Assembly: GCA_910587075.1 (NCBI GenBank)
Contig: CAJUKE010000002.1
Coordinates: 124,001-188,000, forward strand
Length of the DNA stretch: 64,000 bases
Source: an uncultured Muribaculaceae bacterium
GTDB lineage: Bacteria; Bacteroidota; Bacteroidia; Bacteroidales; Muribaculaceae
Direction of reading: 5' to 3'
The translations under genes were made by a program, and so were the position numbers. Position 1 is the stretch's first letter. Every line of letters starts with the position of its first letter. Positions 25,216-33,073 of the stretch are shown here, one piece after another. A model generated the notes under the pieces. The model made no database searches and was not told the DNA's origin. It worked only from the letters and a program-made list of their open reading frames with translations.

Positions 25216-25683
25216 TCAGCCCCATTTCTGCAGATGGTAGCGGATCACGCTCCCGTCGGCCGCGGCGTACTCAAGCACCATGTAGGACGATGTCTCGGAG
25301 ATGATTTTGAGCCGTATGCCGGAGGTCTGCCAGGGGATGAGGAGCACTTCGGGAGGGGAATAGCGGAATGTGCCCTGGTCGTCGGAGAAGTCGGTGTCCA
25401 GCACGATGTAGCCGTCGGACTCGCTCCACTGGGCGAACGTCTCGTTGTATTCGGGAATCCCCTCGACGTAGGTTACCAGGCGGAAGCTCAGCGAGCCGCT
25501 CTGGAAGCCCCAAAAGATGTTGCGGGCGTAGGCGGGGTTCTCTTGGCCGTCGATGGTCATGGCGGTGAGTTTCCACTCGCCGAATTTCGAACCTATGTCG
25601 CCGTCGTTGCGGGTGCAGGCGGCGAGGAGCGCGCCGACCACCAGGGTCAGGAACGCTATATAACGGAATGCTTGCTTTCTCAT
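25216..25683 (-). CDS. lipocalin-like lipoprotein of unknown role
   Basis: The 155-residue protein has a lipoprotein signal peptide with lipobox LLAAC (Cys at about 23). The mature part is predicted all-beta and begins GEWKLTAMTIDG, as in lipocalin-like domains of Bacteroidetes lipoproteins. It overlaps the wzi stop by 4 nt (ATGA) and is followed by the sugar genes, which suggests a role in the envelope or capsule. The ligand cannot be named. Confidence 0.7.
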   Translation of the reverse strand: MRKQAFRYIAFLTLVVGALLAACTRNDGDIGSKFGEWKLTAMTIDGQENPAYARNIFWGFQSGSLSFRLVTYVEGIPEYNETFAQWSESDGYIVLDTDFSDDQGTFRYSPPEVLLIPWQTSGIRLKIISETSSYMVLEYAAADGSVIRYHLQKWG

Positions 25684-27218
25684 TTTTTACCGAAAATAAA
25701 GGTTCCTGAATAGCGCACTCCGAGGAGGGCGCCGAAGTGGTCGCCGAACATCGAGCCCTTGTCGCCCGCGAGCTGCAGGCATACTTCCAGCCCTTTGACA
25801 GCCGCCGGGCGGTATTTCCCCTCGATCATCACCGAGGTGGAGCTGGTGGGTTCGAGCAGCTGCTGGAAGGGGGTGCCCCAGCCTTTGCGGTAGCCTCCGA
25901 GGGCGCGGTAGGCCCACTGGCCTCCGGCCTCACCCTCGATGCCGATGTGGAAGCCGCGCACCCGGGTGTTGAGGAATTGCAGGCAGCCGTTGGTGTTGTA
26001 GATCGGGGAGGGAACGAACGGCGTGCCGAGCGACATACCGTAGTTGGCGAATGAGTTGTACTCGAAGTTGTTGTAATAGTTGTCGGCCCCGCTGGAGTGT
26101 CCTCCCATGGTCGAGCCGGGGAAGTCGTCGGGGTCCCAGTGGTTGGGTCCCCCCTGGTTTGTGAGGTCGATGTATTCGATTACGGCCCCGCTGATCCAGC
26201 CTTTGCGCGCCGCCTTGTATTCCAGGCCCCAGAGGCCGTCGAAACCGTTCATGAATCCGATGCCTGAGCCGTCCTCGAACGGTTTCTGCATATAGGCCCT
26301 GAGTTGGTCGCCGCCGGGGAGGCGGTATCGCAGGGCCACGTCCCAGGATCCGAGCGAGCTACCGGCGTAGTATTCAGCGCCGCCGTCGGTCGGGATGAGC
26401 ATTTTGAGGAACATTTTCAGTCCCCGGGAGGCCGTTGTGACGCGGAACACCTGCCCGTCGAAATACGAGGTGGTTGTGCCGCCGAAGAATCCGGCGGCCT
26501 GCATGCCGAAGGTTGCCGAGAAAGGCATCGAGGGCTTGGTGCGGAAGTAGAGGCGCTTGTAGGTGTAGATGGCGCCTGTGTTGATGTGGTAGTCGTAGTA
26601 GTTGTAGCGGCGCTCGTTGTACTTCTTGTCCATCATCTTGCCGTAGGAGAGCTCGGCCTGGAGCTGCACCCAGCCGTTGATCCAGGGGATGTCGGTGTAA
26701 TCAATGAATCCGACGCGTACTTCGGGTATTGGGCGGGCGTTGGCGCTGTGGGTCATATCGCCGCTCGACAGGGAGTTGTCGAGCATCGCCGAGCCGCGCT
26801 CCTTCATACCCGCGGAGAGGAAGAGCGAGCGGTATTTTACCTCGCCGTAGAGCTGCTGTACCCACACCGGGGCCGGGCTCTCGGGCGCACGGTCCCAGGG
26901 TGCCTCGGGGCGCCCCGGCAGGTAGTTGAGATAGTCGGCCGAGCTGCCGTAGCCCCCTATGAAGTCGGCTCCGAAGCCGTAGGAGAAGCGTTTGGAGCGG
27001 TCGATGTCGCGGCTCGCTCCGAGACGCAGCAGGGCGTTGGCGCTCTGGGTGACGGTGCCGTAGCGGTTGGCCGACATATAGTAGGGCGCGAAGTCGCCCC
27101 CGGCGAAAGTGCCGAGCAGCGAGCCGTGGTAGTCGACGGCGTATTCGGCCTTGGCCGACGCCGCGCCCAGTATGGCGGCCGCGGCCATGAATATGGTTTT
27201 ACTGAGGGAGATTTTCAT
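25680..27218 (-). CDS. wzi: capsule assembly Wzi-family outer membrane protein
   Basis: Wzi is an outer-membrane beta-barrel lectin that holds capsular polysaccharide at the cell surface. The 512-residue protein has a signal peptide (MKISLSKTIFMAAAAILG to AKA), then alternating amphipathic strands rich in Tyr, Phe and Gly, and ends in a barrel-type strand (VRYSGTFIFGKK). The ATG at 27218 is chosen because it begins the signal peptide; an ATG at 27236 is possible. Both overlap the end of the upstream glsB gene. Its place among glycine-lipid and nonulosonic-acid genes points to a shared envelope operon. Confidence 0.88.
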   Translation of the reverse strand: MKISLSKTIFMAAAAILGAASAKAEYAVDYHGSLLGTFAGGDFAPYYMSANRYGTVTQSANALLRLGASRDIDRSKRFSYGFGADFIGGYGSSADYLNYLPGRPEAPWDRAPESPAPVWVQQLYGEVKYRSLFLSAGMKERGSAMLDNSLSSGDMTHSANARPIPEVRVGFIDYTDIPWINGWVQLQAELSYGKMMDKKYNERRYNYYDYHINTGAIYTYKRLYFRTKPSMPFSATFGMQAAGFFGGTTTSYFDGQVFRVTTASRGLKMFLKMLIPTDGGAEYYAGSSLGSWDVALRYRLPGGDQLRAYMQKPFEDGSGIGFMNGFDGLWGLEYKAARKGWISGAVIEYIDLTNQGGPNHWDPDDFPGSTMGGHSSGADNYYNNFEYNSFANYGMSLGTPFVPSPIYNTNGCLQFLNTRVRGFHIGIEGEAGGQWAYRALGGYRKGWGTPFQQLLEPTSSTSVMIEGKYRPAAVKGLEVCLQLAGDKGSMFGDHFGALLGVRYSGTFIFGKK

Positions 27219-28146
27219 CGTGGGTGAAAGTTTCAATGTGCCGCCGCTTCTTCTCCTCGAAAATATCGTCGATGGTGAGGAAGATGCCGGTCTCCTCGAC
27301 GTCGCCGAATTCGTCGTTGATGGCGGTTCCGAAGATTTTCATCGTCGGGGAGAGGGTCATATAGGCGTTGACCAGCGGGGGGATGTTGATGCCGTGGCGG
27401 CGTATCTCGTTGTTGAGCACGCGGTAGTCGTCGTGGAAGTTTTCACCGTTGAGTATGGCGGCGAAGCGCTCCGTGTCGGGGTGGGTCTCCAGGGGGTGGA
27501 AGGGGCGCGCGAGGTTGTCGGGGTCGGGGAAGTGCTTGTTGAGGAAGTAGAGCAGCAGGTCGCGGCATTCGCGCTCATAGCTGGGGTACATGGTGAACTT
27601 CCCGAAGAGGTATTTGATTTCGGGGTGGAGTACCGTGAGCGCCCCGAGGCCGTCCCATAGGTTGTCGAGGGCGAAGATGGCCTTGGCGCCGGCGCGCGAC
27701 GACTGGTATTCGAGCCTTACGAACGAGCGCCCCAGCTCGATGGTCGAGGGGAGCATCTCGTTGATGAACCGGGGGGAGAAGTCGAACATATGCGAGGTCG
27801 CGATGCGGGGCGACCCGTCGGGGTTGAAGCGAATGTCCTTGCCGAGTATGTAGCGGTATCCCCCGGTGATTATCTTCTCAACGGGGTCCCACACCACGAG
27901 CTGCCGGCAGGGGGGATCCATCAGGTCGTACTGGTCGATGTCGCACTCCTTGCCTGTTCCGCCCCCGGCGGTGCGGAACGCGATTTCTCTCAGGCGGCCA
28001 ATCTCGCGCATTACTTCGGGGGCCTCCCGGCCGTCGAATATGTAAATTTCGTTGCCCCCCTTGTTGGTGTGCCGCAGGAAGCGGTCGCTCGTCATAGCCT
28101 TTTCGATAATCGACGGGTCAACGGGGGGTATGATGTCTTCTGCCAT
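27199..28146 (-). CDS. glsB: GlsB-like glycine N-acyltransferase (OlsB/GNAT family)
   Basis: The 315-residue protein belongs to the OlsB/haemolysin-type GNAT acyltransferases, with the segments REIAFRTAGGGTGKECDIDQYD, IELGRSFVRLEYQ and a C-terminal extension. In Bacteroides thetaiotaomicron the GlsB/GlsA pair makes glycine lipids: GlsB links a 3-hydroxy fatty acid to the amino group of glycine. The PlsC-like glsA gene lies 37 bp upstream on the same strand, the same two-gene arrangement. An ornithine-lipid role is the alternative. It is a soluble or membrane-associated cytoplasmic enzyme. Confidence 0.82.
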   Translation of the reverse strand: MAEDIIPPVDPSIIEKAMTSDRFLRHTNKGGNEIYIFDGREAPEVMREIGRLREIAFRTAGGGTGKECDIDQYDLMDPPCRQLVVWDPVEKIITGGYRYILGKDIRFNPDGSPRIATSHMFDFSPRFINEMLPSTIELGRSFVRLEYQSSRAGAKAIFALDNLWDGLGALTVLHPEIKYLFGKFTMYPSYERECRDLLLYFLNKHFPDPDNLARPFHPLETHPDTERFAAILNGENFHDDYRVLNNEIRRHGINIPPLVNAYMTLSPTMKIFGTAINDEFGDVEETGIFLTIDDIFEEKKRRHIETFTHDENLPQ

Positions 28147-28183
28147 TACTGGTGTCGGGAATGATGATGGATAAGGTTCAGGA

Positions 28184-29065
28184 TTAATTAAACAGAGGCG
28201 CGTCGATCGACTCCTTGTCGAGCAGGTAGGTCATCGAGCGTATGGTGTCGGCCGAGCCCTGCGCCTCTTTTCCACCGGCCAGGGTGTTGTATGGAATGCG
28301 GTCGCCCACTATAACCCGGAAGCTCTTCCCCTCGGCCTTGAAAATCTCCTGCGGGAGGTACACCATTTCCAGGTTGAACGGTATGCGGAGCCGCTTGCGG
28401 TTGAGGGCCACGCGGTAGAAATGGTCGGAGTTTTGTCCGCTGAAGAAGAGGGGGATCACGTCGCGGTGGTGCTGGATGCATTTGTTGACGAACATCTTGT
28501 TCCACCTAAGGTCGGCGATCTGGCGGCAGCGCTTGCCTAAGAACGATGTTTTCTTGAGCCGTGAGCAGAGCCCGGCGGGGAAGATGATCACCGGGTCGTC
28601 GCCGGCGAAGGCCCTCTCGATGTCGGCGGCGGCCTTGCGCGACTGCGCCCCGTGCTTGTTGATGGGGAGGAACACGTTGTTGAGTGGCTTGACGGCCATC
28701 AGCAGGTCGTTGACGATGAACCATACCTGGCCTCCGAAGTGGGTCTGTATGATGTCGATGAGCGCCATGCCGTCGAGCCCTCCGAGGGGATGGTTGGAGA
28801 CGAACACCACCCGGCGGTCACACTTCGGGGGTAGCTTGTCGGCGTTGGTGAGTTCGGTCGAGATGTTGAGCGAGGCGAGCACGCCGCGGCAGAAGTCGGC
28901 CCCTTCGAGCCCGCGGTTCTCCTCCAGGAGCCGGTTCATGCGGTCCTGGCATATGACGCGGGCGAGCCAGCCCGTGGCCCACTTCGGAATGAAGCGCGCC
29001 AGCCCCGGCACGCGGTCGCGGATTACCGCGTCCACGTCGATTTTTATGCTGCTCCGGTCTAACAT
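28184..29065 (-). CDS. glsA: GlsA-like PlsC-family O-acyltransferase
   Basis: The 293-residue enzyme should add the second fatty acid to the hydroxyl of the N-acyl glycine made by GlsB. It shows the PlsC fold: the acceptor motif NHPLGGLD (His92, Asp98) and the block IIFPAGLCSR near residue 160. The His-Asp spacing is five residues rather than the four of the classical HX4D motif. It is the first gene of the nine-gene run that ends with recX. A -7 box lies only 5 bp before the ATG, so the mRNA may be leaderless. Confidence 0.82.
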   Translation of the reverse strand: MLDRSSIKIDVDAVIRDRVPGLARFIPKWATGWLARVICQDRMNRLLEENRGLEGADFCRGVLASLNISTELTNADKLPPKCDRRVVFVSNHPLGGLDGMALIDIIQTHFGGQVWFIVNDLLMAVKPLNNVFLPINKHGAQSRKAAADIERAFAGDDPVIIFPAGLCSRLKKTSFLGKRCRQIADLRWNKMFVNKCIQHHRDVIPLFFSGQNSDHFYRVALNRKRLRIPFNLEMVYLPQEIFKAEGKSFRVIVGDRIPYNTLAGGKEAQGSADTIRSMTYLLDKESIDAPLFN

Positions 29066-29069
29066 ACGG

Positions 29070-29077
29070 CAAAATTA
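29070..29077 (-). promoter_or_regulatory. -7 promoter box just before glsA
   Basis: On the minus strand TAATTTTG is a perfect -7 box that ends 5 bp before the ATG at 29065. Transcription would begin at or inside the start codon. No clear -33 box is seen. Confidence 0.45.
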
Positions 29078-29120
29078 CTAAATTTTGCTGTAACCGCGAT
29101 GTAATTAGCCGCCGAATTGC

Positions 29121-29128
29121 TAAATTTG
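29121..29128 (+). promoter_or_regulatory. -7 promoter box of the GNGPSL glycosyltransferase-like gene
   Basis: TAAATTTG is a perfect match to TAnnTTTG, 42 bp before the ATG at 29171. The -33 region is not recognisable. Confidence 0.45.
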
Positions 29129-29170
29129 CGTAAATATTAGTCTCGAAAAATCAGCCAAAAATGCCAGCCG

Positions 29171-30022
29171 ATGAGTATTAACGACAAACTCGCTTCGTGG
29201 GCCGGGGCGCTCGGCGCTTCGGCTAAATCGTTGGTCAAGATAGTGTTGCAGACCAAGCATCACCGAATACCCCGCAGCGCGATCGACAATCAGGCGCTCG
29301 TGGTGCTCGGCAACGGCCCCTCGCTGCGCGGTGTGCTCGATGGCACGCCCGACCTGCTGCGGCGCCATCGGCTTATGGCTGTTAACTTCTTCGGCAACAC
29401 GCCGGAATTCAGCGAGTTGAAGCCTGAATTCTATGTGCTGGCCGACCCGCATTTCTTCCGCAACCCGGATGACCCCAACGTAGCGTCGCTGATGCGCAAC
29501 CTCGCCGGGGCTACCTGGCCGCTGACACTTTTCATACCCTCGGGAGCGAAAGTGCCCGAGGCGCTCAGAAAGGCGGAAAACGTTGTCGTCACCCCCTACA
29601 ACTGCGTCGGGGTGGAGGGCTTCGGCTGGCTGGAGCGGCTCGCGTTCCGCCACCACCGCGGGATGCCGCGGCCGCGCAACGTGCTGGTGCCCTCAGTGAT
29701 GCTCGGGCTGTGGATGGGCTTCAGGCGTATATACCTGCTCGGGGCCGACCATTCGTGGCTCGGGATGCTGTCGGTCGACGAGCAGAACCGCGTGGCCACC
29801 GTGCAACCCCACTTCTACAAGGAGGATGAGCGGGAACTCTCGCGCATCAAGGCTGACTATATCAAGCGCCCGCTCCACGAGGTGCTCCGCGGTTTCTATC
29901 TGGCATTCAAGTCGTACCACACGATCGAGCCTTACGCCCGCTCGATGGGGGCGGCGGTGTACAACTCGACCCCCGGCTCGTTTATCGACGCTTTCGAGCG
30001 TGCGCCTCTCCCTGAAAACTAA
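29171..30022 (+). CDS. GNGPSL-motif protein, DUF115/GT42-like putative glycosyltransferase
   Basis: The 283-residue protein begins its fold with ALVVLGNGPSLRG, a nucleotide-binding loop shared by GT42 sialyltransferases (such as Campylobacter CstII) and DUF115/MptE-like proteins. Further along come VNFFGNTPEF, YVLADPHFF, a helix followed by RRIYLLGADHSW, and a C-terminal VYNSTPGSFIDAF, in the same order as in GT42 enzymes. No signal peptide or membrane helix is seen. It is divergent from the operon that holds neuB, so a role in transferring a nonulosonic acid to a surface glycan is possible but is inference. A DUF115-type enzyme of other function is the alternative. Confidence 0.65.
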   Translation: MSINDKLASWAGALGASAKSLVKIVLQTKHHRIPRSAIDNQALVVLGNGPSLRGVLDGTPDLLRRHRLMAVNFFGNTPEFSELKPEFYVLADPHFFRNPDDPNVASLMRNLAGATWPLTLFIPSGAKVPEALRKAENVVVTPYNCVGVEGFGWLERLAFRHHRGMPRPRNVLVPSVMLGLWMGFRRIYLLGADHSWLGMLSVDEQNRVATVQPHFYKEDERELSRIKADYIKRPLHEVLRGFYLAFKSYHTIEPYARSMGAAVYNSTPGSFIDAFERAPLPEN

Positions 30023-30045
30023 CCTGATAACCCACCACTGACGGC

Positions 30046-30639
30046 ATGGCTGACACATACCATACGCTCGCGGCGCCCGCAGAGGCATCGCTGACTGAGA
30101 AGCGGAGCCGCTTCCTGAGTTTCGCCATACCCGTGACCACCGCCGCCGAGGCCCGCGAGGAGGTGAAGCGCTTCGCCAAGGAGTACTTCGACGCCCGCCA
30201 TGTGTGCTGGGCCTATATGCTCGGGGCCGACCGGCTGGAGTTTCTGAGCAACGACAATGGGGAGCCATCGGGCACGGCGGGCAAACCCATACTGGGGCAG
30301 ATCAATTCATTCGGCCTTACCGACCTGCTTATCGTGGTGGTGAGGTACTTCGGCGGTATCAAGCTCGGCACCCCGGGACTGATCGCTGCCTACCGGGAGG
30401 CGGCGCGGCTCGCCATCGAGGCGGGGGAGATCATCGAGTGCCATAATAAGGAGACCATCAGCTTCACGTTCCCGTATCTGGCGATGAACGATGTTATGAA
30501 GGTGGTGAAGAATCCCGAAGTAACCATCCTCTCGCAGGAATTTGACAACTCCTGCTCGATGACGCTATCCGTACGGGCCGACTACGCCCCGGAGCTCTCG
30601 GGCCGTCTTGGCGGAATCTCCGGGGTGTCGCTGTTGTGA
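30046..30639 (+). CDS. yigZ: YigZ/IMPACT-family protein
   Basis: The 197-residue protein has the UPF0029 N-terminal domain with DARHVCWAYMLG, DNGEPSGTAGKPIL and VRYFGGIKLGTPGLIAAYREA, followed by a small C-terminal ferredoxin-like domain (DUF1949). IMPACT proteins are linked to translation control and are found in most bacteria; the exact reaction is not known. The gene starts 23 bp after the glycosyltransferase-like gene on the same strand and ends 7 bp from the convergent GT90 gene, with no terminator in between. Confidence 0.92.
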   Translation: MADTYHTLAAPAEASLTEKRSRFLSFAIPVTTAAEAREEVKRFAKEYFDARHVCWAYMLGADRLEFLSNDNGEPSGTAGKPILGQINSFGLTDLLIVVVRYFGGIKLGTPGLIAAYREAARLAIEAGEIIECHNKETISFTFPYLAMNDVMKVVKNPEVTILSQEFDNSCSMTLSVRADYAPELSGRLGGISGVSLL

Positions 30640-30646
30640 CCGTGGT

Positions 30647-31651
30647 TTATCGGCTGTTGTTGAGCGCGTCGAAATAGAGTTTGAGCGTGAGGAGCGAGAC
30701 CAATTTTTCGCGGTGTGGGTCCTTGAAGCGCGCGACATATCTGTGTGCGTTGTCGATTATTTCCCTCGCTTCGGCAGGGTGCGATTGGTAGTAGTCTGTT
30801 TTTTCCTCAAGGTCTGAAAAATCGTCGGCGATTTCTACATAATGCTCTCCGCCTTTCAGCGTGCCCTCCATAAACCATGTCTCGAATCGCATTCTCGGGG
30901 TTACGGCCAAAGAGTTTGACGCCATGATCCATTTGAGATTCGAGGCCACATCATTGCCTTCGAGCGCCATTATCGTCTTTGCCCTCAACTGCTGCCTTAT
31001 TGTAAGCTTCTCGCAATGCCAAAGTTCCCGTCCAGGAACGGTGTCGATGCTCCCCGCATCGATACCGGGTTTGCCATAAAAGTCCTCCATAAATCTTATG
31101 CGGTTTTCCTTGCCTTTGATCTTTCCCCGGAAAAGCACGCTGTTTTCTTTGGCATCGAAACTCACCTTGTCGTTAGGAAAGATGAAATGTCGTATTTTGT
31201 TGAGGTTAAGAAGCACCGAGTTGCCGTTTTCGCTATGGATGGGACGGCTTTTGACTATGGTCGGCACTTCTGGTACATAAGTTATGTCGCCTGACAGTAT
31301 GTTTATGCGTTGATTCGGGTCGAAAAAGCGGGCGAACTCCATAATGTCGTGGTAATAGACTTTTTGTCTTGTCACGCGGGTTGTCCCTATAGAGGCCCGT
31401 TGAATCGCCGGATGGATTACCGGGGTGCTTTCCCAGTTTCCGATGCTTTCCGGCGTGATTCGGCAGTAATAAGCGGCACGGCTGCGGATTTCGTCGGCAT
31501 CGGCCCTTTTGTCAATCTCTTCCAACAGGTGGTTGAGTCTGCCGCGTGATAATGAGGATGGATAGAGCTGTCGGGCATAGGCCTTGAGATAATACTTCCA
31601 TTTCGGATTCTTCCCGCTGTTGATAATCATTTTTAACCGTTGTGTGAGCAT
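30647..31651 (-). CDS. GT90-family LPS glycosyltransferase (lipopolysaccharide A protein type)
   Basis: The 334-residue protein has the GT90/CAP10 pattern: SVLLNLNKIRHF, SVLFRGKI followed by basic residues and RIRFMEDFYG, and the C-terminal block ALEGNDVASNLKWIMASNS, FETWFMEG and GEHYVEIADDFSDLEEK. Relatives add sugars to LPS or capsule on the cytoplasmic side of the inner membrane. ATG 31651 is used; the codon at 31657 is TTG. The gene is AT-richer than its neighbours and stands alone between yigZ and comF, which suggests lateral transfer. Confidence 0.85.
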   Translation of the reverse strand: MLTQRLKMIINSGKNPKWKYYLKAYARQLYPSSLSRGRLNHLLEEIDKRADADEIRSRAAYYCRITPESIGNWESTPVIHPAIQRASIGTTRVTRQKVYYHDIMEFARFFDPNQRINILSGDITYVPEVPTIVKSRPIHSENGNSVLLNLNKIRHFIFPNDKVSFDAKENSVLFRGKIKGKENRIRFMEDFYGKPGIDAGSIDTVPGRELWHCEKLTIRQQLRAKTIMALEGNDVASNLKWIMASNSLAVTPRMRFETWFMEGTLKGGEHYVEIADDFSDLEEKTDYYQSHPAEAREIIDNAHRYVARFKDPHREKLVSLLTLKLYFDALNNSR

Positions 31652-31775
31652 TGGCAACTATTTGGCTGATGTAATTAGTTCTACTGCGATAATGTATGGC
31701 GTGGCCCGATATTGTTGAGGTTCATACTGGGCATTGTGTCGCGGCGTGGTTACGAGTATTGGATTCGAAATGGGT

Positions 31776-32522
31776 TTATCGGTGAGTGGCGGCGAGGGCG
31801 AGAGCCGTGACGCGGGCCGAGGGGGCGGCTTTGTGGAGGGCGGCGCAGCAGGCGAGGATGGTTGCCCCGGTGGTTATCACGTCGTCGACCACGAGGATGT
31901 GGCACCCGCCGAGTTCCACGGCTTCGGGTATGGCCGAATAAACCTCGCTGACGTTGCGCTCGCGCTCGGCGGCCTGTTTGCGGGTCTGGGTGGAGTGGGG
32001 TCGGGCCGAGAGGTATTCGCCAACCTGTATTCCGGCGGTTTCGCCGATTGCCTCGGCGATTTCGACCGCCTGGTTGTAGCCTCGGCGGAGTAGCTTGGCG
32101 GTTGCCATAGGCACCGGCACAATGAGGTCGATGTCGTCGAGGAATCCGGCGTCGAGGAGCGTCGCGGCGTACTCCCTGGCGAGCTGGCGGTCGATTTCGG
32201 GGCGGTCGCTGTATTTGGCGCGCTGTATCAGGCGGGCGTAGGGAGAGTCCCTGTGGTAGTGGTACATCGCGGCGGCGGTAACCAGCGGAGCCTTTCGGCT
32301 GGCGAGCTTCATGGCCAGCGGGTTGTCGGGGATGGCGTGGTAACCTGTATACGGCATTTCGCCCCGGCAGCGGAGACACATAAGCCGCTCACCCTTTACC
32401 AGGGTGCGCCCGCAGATTTCGCAGGTGCGCGGGAAGAGCACGCGGCCCAGGTCGGCGAACCACTCTTTGATCGCGCCGGTTATGCCGGGCGCCGCCGGGG
32501 AGGAGGGTTTTGCCGAGGCCAT
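31776..32522 (-). CDS. comF: ComF-family phosphoribosyltransferase-like protein
   Basis: The 248-residue protein has an N-terminal zinc finger (Cys34, Cys37, Cys49, Cys52) and a phosphoribosyltransferase domain with the PRPP loop ILVVDDVITTGAT. ComF helps take up or process incoming single-stranded DNA in competent bacteria; in the Bacteroidales its role is not proven. dprA, another transformation gene, is at 50797-51927. It is the last gene of the ftsX operon, 7 bp after the DUF2148 gene. Confidence 0.9.
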   Translation of the reverse strand: MASAKPSSPAAPGITGAIKEWFADLGRVLFPRTCEICGRTLVKGERLMCLRCRGEMPYTGYHAIPDNPLAMKLASRKAPLVTAAAMYHYHRDSPYARLIQRAKYSDRPEIDRQLAREYAATLLDAGFLDDIDLIVPVPMATAKLLRRGYNQAVEIAEAIGETAGIQVGEYLSARPHSTQTRKQAAERERNVSEVYSAIPEAVELGGCHILVVDDVITTGATILACCAALHKAAPSARVTALALAATHR

Positions 32523-32529
32523 AAGCGGG

Positions 32530-33060
32530 TCAGCGGTCGAAGAAGGGTGATTTCGAGGAGGCGGAGACGGGTATGGCGAAATACTGGCGGCAGGCTCCCG
32601 CGGGGGTGTCGAGCAGCCCGAGACGCTGCGCTCCCATACCGGCGGAGTACATCACGCGGGTGTCCACGCGGCAGTCGGCGGCAGCGGCGGCGGCCGAGCC
32701 GAGGGCGATGCCGATGTCGACACTGTTGAACACGCAGGGTACTTCCGCGGGTTTCGCGCCGCAGGTCGGCGATCCGCAATGGCCGCAGTTGAGGCCCATC
32801 GGCTGGGGGCGGGTGGCGATTACCACCAGTGCGTCGGCCTTGAGGATGTTGGCCGCGTCGCGTTCGAACACCGGGCGCCCGGTTTCGGCAAAGAGCCGGA
32901 GCATGGTGTCGGACAGGCGCTTGATGTCGTCACCCTCGACCACGCAGCATTCCAGGATATCCACCCCGCGGGCTTTCGGCGCGGTGCGGGCGGCGGTGAT
33001 CATAGCGTCGGCGGCGGCGAGCACGCGTCGGCGGCGGCTTTCACGTTCGTTTATAACCAT
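32530..33060 (-). CDS. DUF2148 ferredoxin-domain protein
   Basis: The 176-residue protein contains a four-cysteine cluster, LNCGHCGSPTCG with a further Cys (Cys92, 95, 100 and 109), which should hold an iron-sulfur centre, and a conserved N-terminal ARTAPKARGVD segment. The family is common in Bacteroidales and clostridia; the reaction is unknown. It lies 13 bp after queA and 7 bp before comF on the same strand. Confidence 0.88.
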   Translation of the reverse strand: MVINERESRRRRVLAAADAMITAARTAPKARGVDILECCVVEGDDIKRLSDTMLRLFAETGRPVFERDAANILKADALVVIATRPQPMGLNCGHCGSPTCGAKPAEVPCVFNSVDIGIALGSAAAAAADCRVDTRVMYSAGMGAQRLGLLDTPAGACRQYFAIPVSASSKSPFFDR

Positions 33061-33073
33061 AATGGCAAAGAGT

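Noticed and set aside
31652..31775. Promoter of the GT90 gene
   Set aside because: No TAnnTTTG box was found in the 124 bp before its start, so none was annotated.
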